A stretch of DNA of 11,311 bases. It comes from Chloroflexota bacterium (GTDB taxonomy: Bacteria > Chloroflexota > Anaerolineae > B4-G1). Both the position numbers and the translations under genes were made by a program. The notes under the pieces are model-generated. The model was not told where the DNA came from, searched no databases, and saw only the letters and a program-made list of their open reading frames with translations. The stretch covers positions 1-11,311 of the forward strand of contig QMOC01000029.1 of assembly GCA_003648085.1 (NCBI GenBank), given 5' to 3'. Shown here in pieces: positions 7,301 through 11,311 of the stretch (position 1 is the stretch's first letter; each line of letters begins with the position of its first letter).

Positions 7301-9682
7301 GCGCAGGAGGCCCTGAGCAGGCGGGAAGAGGGTGATCTACGGCAGGCCAGAACGATCTTGCAGACACTGCGGGTTCATGAAATTGACGACCCCGACGTGC
7401 GGGAACTCGGCACAAGACTGGATTGGATTTCGCGTCTGAAGCGAACTCAAACACTTTTGGAAGTGTCTCTTCCCGATCAACTGGAGCAGGCCGTCCGCGA
7501 TCTGGAGAAACTGCAGGAAGAGTGGGGAGATGCTGAGGTCCGCGGGCTGTATGCTGAGGCACGCTGTCGGCAATTGCTCCGGCAGGCACAGAAGGAGGAG
7601 CGGCTGGCTCGCTGGGCGCGGGGTAGGGAACGCTCCAAACACTTAGGCCAGGCGGTCACGGCGCTGGAGGAGGCGGTGAGGCTGAAGCCCGATCCGCAGA
7701 CTGCTGCGCACCTGAAGCGGCTACAGGTGGAACTGGCCCTGGCGGAAGCGGACTGCTTGTTACAGGAACAGGAAGTTGATCTGGACACAGTAATCGGTGT
7801 GCTGAGCGAGGTTCCAGAAGAGGATGAGCGCGTAACCGAACGCATCAATCGCCTTCAGGAAATCCGCACCAAGATGGAGTCGGTGGCAGAACTGCGCCGT
7901 CGTCATAAGATCGCTGAGGCTATAGCCGAGTTGGACGCTGTGTTGCAACGCCAACCCGGATTCGCGCCGGCCGAGGCGATGCGGGAGGAACTCGTTCAAC
8001 AATTGCTGAAACAGGGACAGGCTGCCGAGGAGGCTGGTGATCTGTGGACGGCCAAGGAGATCTACGAGATCCTGGAGAAGATCGCCCCTGCCCGGCGGAC
8101 AAGTCTGGCCACTGTGCGCCGTGAATTGGCCAAGCAGGTGAAGGAACTCACGTACAGGGCCTCCCGCGCCCTCGACAATCCGGATCTGGAAACCTCGAAG
8201 TGCGAACTCCTGATTGATGAACTGAGCAAGATTCCCGAAGCCGAACGCCAACTGACCTCAAAGGAGCACCTGCGTGCCCTGGAGTCCTATCGGCAGAACA
8301 TTCTGGACTTGAGGAGGCGTCTTGCCAATGCCAGGCGCTGGCTGGAAGAGGCGCACTTGAATGGTCAGTATGGCCGGGTGGCGGGTGAACTTGAGCAGGC
8401 GGTCGTGGTCAATCCGATATTCGGCCAGAACCGAGAGGTGATTGACCTGCGCAACAGCCTGGAGACGCACAAGCGTACCCGTGCCCTGGTACAGGAGAAG
8501 ATGCGGAGATACGGTGAACTCTGGCAGGAGATTCGCCAGGAGGTCCCACCGCTCAGTGGCGATAGCCAGGTGACGGTCGGGCAGTTTATCGCCGAGGGAA
8601 AGAAAGCGCTGGAGGCGACCCTGGCGACCAACCGGGAACTGAAGCGGTTGGATGCCGACAACCTGTATCGCTTGCGGGACTGGATGGATCCCTCACAGGA
8701 AGATCCGCTATTGGAGGAGCAGCGGCAGTTGCAGGGCTACCTGACGAATCTGGATACGATCGGCGATGCGTTGCTTGATGGCCTGGCCGGTTGCGCCGCG
8801 GCCGATAAGAAGGCGGAAGAAGCGTTGCAGGTTTACGAGCAGCGGGAGACCGAGGAGGATTACGAGCGGGCCATCCGGCTGTGGGAAGAGGCAGTGCACA
8901 GTTACGACATTGCTCTTGAGCGCCTTCAAGTCGCGACCTCCACGCCGCCGCAGACATCGCGTGCTCGCGTCCTGGTGGAGGATGCTAGGGAGGTCGAGCA
9001 ACGGGCAAGAGAACGACGTGCTCGGGCCGAGGAGAATGCGCGGCGGAGACAAAGCGATTTGGATAGAATACGCCAATTGCGCCAAGAGGCCCGTCAACTG
9101 TACCGTGATTGGGATTTCCACACAGCGAAGGAGCGATATGAGGAGATTCTTGCGCTCAATCCCAGTGACCCACAGGCCAGGAAAGGAAAACTGGATTGCG
9201 AGAGAGAAATCCGTGAGGAAGAATCCACACCACCGCGCTGGCCGTACTATGTCCTGGGCGCTCTGGGCGTTGCGCTGATCGGTTTCTTGATCTGGTTTTT
9301 TGGCTTTGGCCCGGGTGCACCGGGGGCTGGTGTTGAGCCTACGCTCACTCCGACGCAAGTGCTGGTGACACAGCCTCCCACACGCACACCCACTCCATCA
9401 CCACCGACTGCAACGCCGACGTCCACCCCCACTCCCACGGCAACGCCGACTGCCACCCCTAGACCAACGCCCACGCCTGTGGTGTGTACCATGCGCTACA
9501 ACGGCTGGGTGCGCGACAGGCCCAGCGACGGGGGCATCGGATTGGCCCTGCTCAAGGCCGGCCAGCAGGTAAACGTGATAGACTTCGTGGATACCCCTGA
9601 AGGGCGCTGGTATCGGCTGGCCGGATTCGTCCCAGAGGGCTACACCCGCGTAGAAAACGTAGAGTGTCCTACCGCGCCGTAA
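4379..9682 (+). CDS. Giant multi-TPR single-pass membrane protein with external SH3b-like domain
   Basis: Almost the whole 1767-residue protein is a cytoplasmic array of TPR-like helical hairpins. I can pick out about 15, near residues 10, 123, 177, 232, 293, 346, 452, 522, 672, 827, 873, 974, 1207, 1478 and 1564; the best match the A-x(6)-A/P spacing of TPR, for example DYEKALKKLRRALELSPDD just after 346 and the one at 1564-1605. A highly charged helix (about 1532-1570) precedes the last hairpin. A membrane helix follows at about 1623-1645 (YYVLGALGVALIGFLIWFF), then a Pro/Thr/Ser linker (about 1655-1701), then a 65-residue SH3b-like domain (1703-1767) with WVRDRP and GRWYRLAG, bounded by Cys1703 and Cys1763. 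Such arrays usually dock partner proteins; the external domain may bind cell wall or a protein (inference). The ATG has a good ribosome site and the gene lies 10 bases after its neighbour and 17 before the phosphoesterase. No enzymatic motif was found, and I know no specific name for it. Confidence 0.95.
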   Translation: MSEELDIPQMILEAKEAFTAGRYAEARRLFGLVQDTASPRSDAYREASRYLRHLGTSDEAPAFQLLIDIGKTDEDDIETLLPLVQEALSLDLEFDLQGRSLRELQERLRSRRAERADTQVRGLLLQSDEALQRGDLDEAQRLLNEAEDVAGKSEEATAEVNEHARRLNESAARRADALGYVQQARARMEAADYEEALHLARQARKLWPADEEITALVQDIERCEQDQQRVSVLLRDAAEALEGDRPEEAKNLYTEAYHLAEALRLTALAEDAATGQEQAAAAVKERAERATALVKQGEDALEEKDWAGAAAALEQAVRLDPSNERAQGLLSQARRQLEVQSEIERLKQTAKADLISGDYEKALKKLRRALELSPDDADLMASISNIEEHQEEAETVLTTVRLQALPYKTPGELRANLPRLYALPAGESIVGAVERIFRSQAATKLRDHIGEADEYVQGGHFEQAIHILDHALTQWTAYLADERKSGFDIPALHNRLEVVNEQLKDVRTARDKYISLEPRIQQAEQSLEAGQYEIAVQGYRQVLDEFSVLSPNVRYMLGDRQDSPGNGQVVGILRRLHEDLAAATRRYARAQDAQLAEWHRQAEAAFKAGRVDEAYDLVVRQAIPIADRLREFKDLHDRFVPPEQTAGWTTPPWWESFTPLGDRIAAAVRLRDLLDSADESLNGGDLPRARDAFGEVLASEPDNQRAKAGLERVRKLEPLFERHSRAQGEGRIEEEWETLLEIEKIIPQSTWVKVRKEELLPALRQRREARLWIEEAERLLNLPEPDFERIRQLADDARNAFPERASRVLQSVQEGEAGIQRINQTRSQAQEAFRHGEFEEALRLAGEVLAGRPGDPIAESIRGKAEQGVAFEREAADLLSKGDYQEALRRLERARLLPGVEQTSKHHQKLAREANSQAGKQARINDLLRDMREAVEKGDWIIALMKANQVRERKPDHAEAGEVFRDAVRELKQEAQEALSRREEGDLRQARTILQTLRVHEIDDPDVRELGTRLDWISRLKRTQTLLEVSLPDQLEQAVRDLEKLQEEWGDAEVRGLYAEARCRQLLRQAQKEERLARWARGRERSKHLGQAVTALEEAVRLKPDPQTAAHLKRLQVELALAEADCLLQEQEVDLDTVIGVLSEVPEEDERVTERINRLQEIRTKMESVAELRRRHKIAEAIAELDAVLQRQPGFAPAEAMREELVQQLLKQGQAAEEAGDLWTAKEIYEILEKIAPARRTSLATVRRELAKQVKELTYRASRALDNPDLETSKCELLIDELSKIPEAERQLTSKEHLRALESYRQNILDLRRRLANARRWLEEAHLNGQYGRVAGELEQAVVVNPIFGQNREVIDLRNSLETHKRTRALVQEKMRRYGELWQEIRQEVPPLSGDSQVTVGQFIAEGKKALEATLATNRELKRLDADNLYRLRDWMDPSQEDPLLEEQRQLQGYLTNLDTIGDALLDGLAGCAAADKKAEEALQVYEQRETEEDYERAIRLWEEAVHSYDIALERLQVATSTPPQTSRARVLVEDAREVEQRARERRARAEENARRRQSDLDRIRQLRQEARQLYRDWDFHTAKERYEEILALNPSDPQARKGKLDCEREIREEESTPPRWPYYVLGALGVALIGFLIWFFGFGPGAPGAGVEPTLTPTQVLVTQPPTRTPTPSPPTATPTSTPTPTATPTATPRPTPTPVVCTMRYNGWVRDRPSDGGIGLALLKAGQQVNVIDFVDTPEGRWYRLAGFVPEGYTRVENVECPTAP
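9245..9313 (+). other. Transmembrane segment of the giant TPR protein
   Basis: Encodes residues about 1623-1645 of the 4379-9682 product, a continuous run of hydrophobic and aromatic residues with no charge. Charged helix and Arg precede it; Gly/Pro and the Thr/Pro linker follow. This predicts the TPR array inside the cell and the SH3b-like domain outside. Confidence 0.88.
9341..9484 (+). repeat. Low-complexity Pro/Thr linker DNA with imperfect short repeats
   Basis: This stretch encodes the Thr/Pro/Ser/Ala spacer between the membrane helix and the SH3b-like domain. It is built from repeated ACN-CCN codon pairs. The 11-mer GCAACGCCGAC occurs at 9410-9420 and again at 9440-9450, an offset of 30 bases, or ten codons. 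The linker probably gives an extended, flexible reach through the cell wall; the repeats make it prone to length change. Confidence 0.75.
9485..9679 (+). other. SH3b-like external domain, copy 1
   Basis: C-terminal 65 residues of the giant TPR protein. The pattern (WVRDRP, IGLALLKAGQQVNVI, EGRWYRLAG) resembles bacterial SH3 domains, whose consensus is roughly V-R-x-x-P, a Gly before a V-x-V strand, then W-Y-x-V. The domain is closed by Cys residues 60 positions apart. It aligns without gaps to the C-terminus of the small protein at 10595-11119, with 29 identities over 62 positions counted by eye. Confidence 0.7.
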
Positions 9683-9685
9683 ATT

Positions 9686-9691
9686 GAGGAG
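9686..9691 (+). promoter_or_regulatory. Ribosome binding site of the metallophosphoesterase gene
   Basis: GAGGAG, 8 bases before the ATG at 9700. An out-of-frame ATG at 9695 is only 3 bases from the site and leads to a short shadow frame, so 9700 is the better start; it also places the first catalytic Asp at residue 9, as usual for this family. Confidence 0.8.
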
Positions 9692-9699
9692 ATAATGCG

Positions 9700-10590
9700 A
9701 TGCCACGTTATGCTATTCTATCCGACATTCATGGGAATCTGGAGGCATTGGAGGCTGTGCTTTCCCACGCGGAGCAGCAGGGAATTGACGGTTTGTGGTT
9801 CCTGGGCGATGTGGTCGTCTACGGCCCCGACCCGGCTGCCTGTGTGGAACGCCTGCGGGAGGCGTTCGATCGTTGGCCCCACGTGGCTATATCCGGCAAC
9901 AACGACTTGGCGATCGCGGGAGCGCAGGAGCCGGAGCAGTTGATCGGCGATTGGGGTGTGCAGGCGGGTATTGTGGATCTTAAAGACCCACGGGTGGCAG
10001 AGTTAAAGAGGTACGTCACGGCGACCGACCTGAGCCACCGGTGGACATTGGAACAACTCTCCGACGATCAACGGGCCTGGCTGGCTCAATTGCCGACGAG
10101 TGCCCAGTATCCTTTAGAGGGCGTGATGATGGTGCACGCCAGCCCCTGCGAGCCGACCGGGACGGAGGGGAACTACTTGCATGATACACCCGATGCGGAG
10201 GAAGCGTGGTTGAGCCTCCCGGACGATCGGCCGCTCTGCTTCTTCGGCCACACTCATCGCGCCACCGTCTTCCGCCGCGTCGTCGAGACCCGGAAGTACG
10301 ACAACACGGAGAAAATCTCCAAACCGAGGGAGCCGGTTCAGGTGGACGACCGCCCCTTGCTGGTCAATCCGGGCAGCGTGGGGCAGCCGCGCGACGGCGC
10401 ACCACCTCGCGCCTGCTACGCGATTTACGATACCGATGAGTCGCAAGTCTACTTCCATAGGCTGGAGTACGATGTGGAGAGGACCATCGAAAAACTGCGC
10501 GAGATACAATCCCAGTTCCCAGGCGAGAAAGAGGAAGACAATAGGATTTCCATTGACGTGTTAGTAGAGCGTTTGAGAAAGGCGGAATAG
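9700..10590 (+). CDS. Calcineurin-type metallophosphoesterase (Metallophos_2-like)
   Basis: A soluble two-metal phosphoesterase of 296 residues, within the normal range for the family. All core motifs are visible in order: D-x-H in SDIHGN (Asp9, His11), GD in FLGDVVVYGPDP (Asp37), GNND (Asn67), the histidine of MMVHASPC (His146), and GHTH (His184, His186), followed by the LVNPGSVGQPRDG segment (221-233) typical of the YfcE/ApaH-related branch. These residues bind two divalent metals and hydrolyse phosphate esters. The third motif has Asn68 where GNHD enzymes carry a histidine. No signal peptide or membrane helix is seen, so it should act in the cytoplasm, on the same side as the TPR arrays of its neighbours. 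The substrate cannot be told from sequence; phosphoprotein, nucleotide and cyclic nucleotide are all possible. It sits 17 bases after the giant TPR gene and 4 before the next gene, so it is very likely co-expressed with both. Confidence 0.95.
   Translation: MPRYAILSDIHGNLEALEAVLSHAEQQGIDGLWFLGDVVVYGPDPAACVERLREAFDRWPHVAISGNNDLAIAGAQEPEQLIGDWGVQAGIVDLKDPRVAELKRYVTATDLSHRWTLEQLSDDQRAWLAQLPTSAQYPLEGVMMVHASPCEPTGTEGNYLHDTPDAEEAWLSLPDDRPLCFFGHTHRATVFRRVVETRKYDNTEKISKPREPVQVDDRPLLVNPGSVGQPRDGAPPRACYAIYDTDESQVYFHRLEYDVERTIEKLREIQSQFPGEKEEDNRISIDVLVERLRKAE
10581..10586 (+). promoter_or_regulatory. Weak ribosome binding site of the small membrane protein gene
   Basis: GGCGGA, 8 bases before the ATG at 10595 and lying inside the last codons of the phosphoesterase gene. 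The match is poor, so with a 4-base gap translation probably relies in part on coupling to the upstream gene. Confidence 0.45.
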
Positions 10591-10594
10591 GAAA

Positions 10595-11119
10595 ATGCCA
10601 CGCCGTGCTGAACCTCCGCGACGTCGCGTCAAATCTATCAGGAGTCGTAAGTTCCGCTCCCCCCGCGACCGGAAAAGGCCGAATTGGCCCGTGATTGCTA
10701 TCGTGGTAGCGGCGGTAGTGGTCGTTGGCATCGTCGTCACGCTGCTGCTCCTTTCGCGTGGTGGAGGCTCGTCAATAGAGGCTACCGAGATGCCCTCCCC
10801 AACGCCGGTGGAACAGACGCCGGTGACCGAAACGCCCACCGAGGAGCCCACGGCAACCGGCATGCCTGCACCACGGACACTCACCCCGGCTGCTACGCCC
10901 ACTGCCACACCGATACCGGAAATCTGCCTGGTGGTGGAGCAGACCTGGGTGCGCAATCGGCCGACCGAGGATACCATCGGTCTGGAGTTGCTGGCGGCCG
11001 GTGCGCGGGTCGGCGTGATTGGCGAGGTGCAGAGCGAGGAGGGGGTGTGGTATCTCCTGGCCGGCTATGTTGAACCTGCCTACATCCAGGCCGGGAAGGT
11101 GCAGTGCCCGGCGCCATAG
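10595..11119 (+). CDS. Small single-pass membrane protein with external SH3b-like domain
   Basis: 174 residues in four parts. Residues 1-30 are strongly basic (14 Arg/Lys in 30) with several prolines, which predicts a cytoplasmic N-terminus that could contact acidic lipids, nucleic acid or the acidic TPR proteins. Residues about 31-53 form one Val/Ile/Leu-rich membrane helix. Residues about 66-108 are a Pro/Thr/Glu/Ala linker. Residues 111-174 form an SH3b-like domain closely related to the C-terminus of the giant TPR protein, with WVRNRP, IGLELLAAG, EGVWYLLAG and Cys111/Cys171 at the same 60-residue spacing. The protein is in effect the giant protein with its TPR array replaced by a basic tail. 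The start is fixed by the 4-base gap after the phosphoesterase and by the basic tail before the helix. I know no named family for the whole protein; wall or partner binding outside the cell is inference. Confidence 0.92.
   Translation: MPRRAEPPRRRVKSIRSRKFRSPRDRKRPNWPVIAIVVAAVVVVGIVVTLLLLSRGGGSSIEATEMPSPTPVEQTPVTETPTEEPTATGMPAPRTLTPAATPTATPIPEICLVVEQTWVRNRPTEDTIGLELLAAGARVGVIGEVQSEEGVWYLLAGYVEPAYIQAGKVQCPAP
10685..10753 (+). other. Transmembrane segment of the small SH3b-like protein
   Basis: Encodes residues about 31-53 of the 10595-11119 product, a run of Val, Ile, Leu, Ala and Gly between a tail with 14 basic residues and a Gly/Ser/Thr/Pro linker. The positive-inside rule predicts N-in, C-out. 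It could also be read as an uncleaved signal anchor; I see no good signal peptidase site after it. Confidence 0.88.
10925..11116 (+). other. SH3b-like external domain, copy 2
   Basis: C-terminal 64 residues of the small membrane protein, homologous to the domain at 9485-9679. The conserved positions include W-V-R-x-R-P, I-G-L-x-L-L-x-A-G, V-x-V-I, E-G-x-W-Y-x-L-A-G and the terminal C-P. Both copies end in an Ala-Pro tail a few residues after the second Cys. The divergence suggests an old duplication or independent recruitment of the same domain rather than a recent copy. Confidence 0.7.
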
Positions 11120-11137
11120 CCCTTCGCATTTCTCAAC

Positions 11138-11141
11138 GGAG
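11138..11141 (+). promoter_or_regulatory. Ribosome binding site of the VWA protein gene
   Basis: GGAG, 7 bases before the ATG at 11149, in the 29-base gap after the small membrane protein gene. That gap shows no hairpin or T-run, so transcription probably continues through it. Confidence 0.7.
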
Positions 11142-11148
11142 CAAGAAT

Positions 11149-11311
11149 ATGAAACTTTCACCAATGTCTGAATATCACCGCCTCGCGGTTGCCATAGGGC
11201 TTGGTGTAGCCTTGACGGTATCGTTGCTGATTGCAGTATCTCCGGTTAGGGCGGAACCGCCGGTGCCCCATGATATAGTCTTCCTGATTGACAACAGCCC
11301 CTCGGTGCGCA
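11149..11311 (+). CDS. Secreted VWA-domain protein, N-terminal part only
   Basis: Only the first 54 codons are in the window; the frame is still open at the edge. Residues 1-35 look like a signal peptide: a short polar start, a hydrophobic core at about 12-31 (LAVAIGLGVALTVSLLIAV), and a likely cleavage site after VRA (Ala35) before EPPVP. The mature protein begins almost directly with HDIVFLIDNSPSV, where DIVFLID is the first strand of a von Willebrand factor A domain and Asp48, Ser50 and Ser52 match the DxSxS metal-ion-dependent adhesion site. VWA domains bind protein ligands through a bound divalent metal. Being exported, it could meet the external Ig-like and SH3b-like domains of the upstream proteins (inference). 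Without the rest, other domains, a C-terminal membrane helix or the full length cannot be judged. The start at 11149 has a ribosome site; Met6 is a weaker alternative. Confidence 0.85.
   Translation, partial: MKLSPMSEYHRLAVAIGLGVALTVSLLIAVSPVRAEPPVPHDIVFLIDNSPSVR

Noticed and set aside
8708..9358. 216-codon open frame on the minus strand
   Set aside because: It overlaps the C-terminal TPR and membrane segment of the giant protein and shows no plausible protein features.
9247..9492. Minus-strand frame with a striking Gly-Val repeat product
   Set aside because: The Gly-Val pattern is simply the complement of the Thr-Pro linker codons; the linker between a membrane helix and a folded domain on the + strand explains it fully.
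11120..11148. Possible terminator between the small membrane protein and the VWA gene
   Set aside because: The 29 bases contain no inverted repeat followed by a T-run, and include a ribosome site for the next gene.
1..11311. CRISPR array, insertion sequence, tRNA or rRNA
   Set aside because: I saw no regularly spaced direct repeats outside the Pro/Thr linkers, no transposase motifs or terminal inverted repeats, and no RNA gene; the protein-coding genes fill nearly the whole window.

Overview
The window reads as one strand-uniform gene cluster, all genes on the + strand, from a bacterium that most resembles a Chloroflexota member (Anaerolineae-like). The basis is indirect: long Pro/Thr 'TPTPT' spacers between a membrane helix and an extracytoplasmic domain are very common in that phylum, the base composition is moderately GC-rich (my estimate by eye), and giant TPR proteins with such tails fit. 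No rRNA, tRNA or marker gene is present to fix the taxonomy.

Layout. 1-72: a short stretch upstream of the first gene, open in two frames, whose status is ambiguous. 73-4368: a 1431-residue protein with about 1000 residues of cytoplasmic helical/TPR-like sequence, one membrane helix, a short Pro/Thr linker and about 375 residues of Ig-like beta domains outside. 4379-9682: a 1767-residue protein with at least 15 TPR-like hairpins, one membrane helix, a long Pro/Thr linker and a small SH3b-like domain outside. 9700-10590: a 296-residue soluble calcineurin-type metallophosphoesterase. 10595-11119: a 174-residue protein with a very basic N-terminus, one membrane helix, a Pro/Thr linker and the same SH3b-like domain. 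11149 to the window end: the start of a secreted protein with a signal peptide and a VWA domain (MIDAS DNSPS), cut by the window edge.

The intergenic gaps are 10, 17, 4 and 29 bases, each following gene has a Shine-Dalgarno-like sequence, and I see no terminator or internal promoter, so the genes are probably one operon. There is no stretch of 300 bases without a gene. Working together (inference): three single-pass proteins share one plan (cytoplasmic part, helix, Pro/Thr spacer, external domain). Two of them would offer very large TPR docking surfaces inside the cell, the external domains and the VWA protein could meet outside, and the phosphoesterase is the only enzyme visible. This looks like an envelope-spanning scaffold or signalling assembly whose function I cannot name from sequence alone; kinases, ATPases or other partners may lie outside the window.
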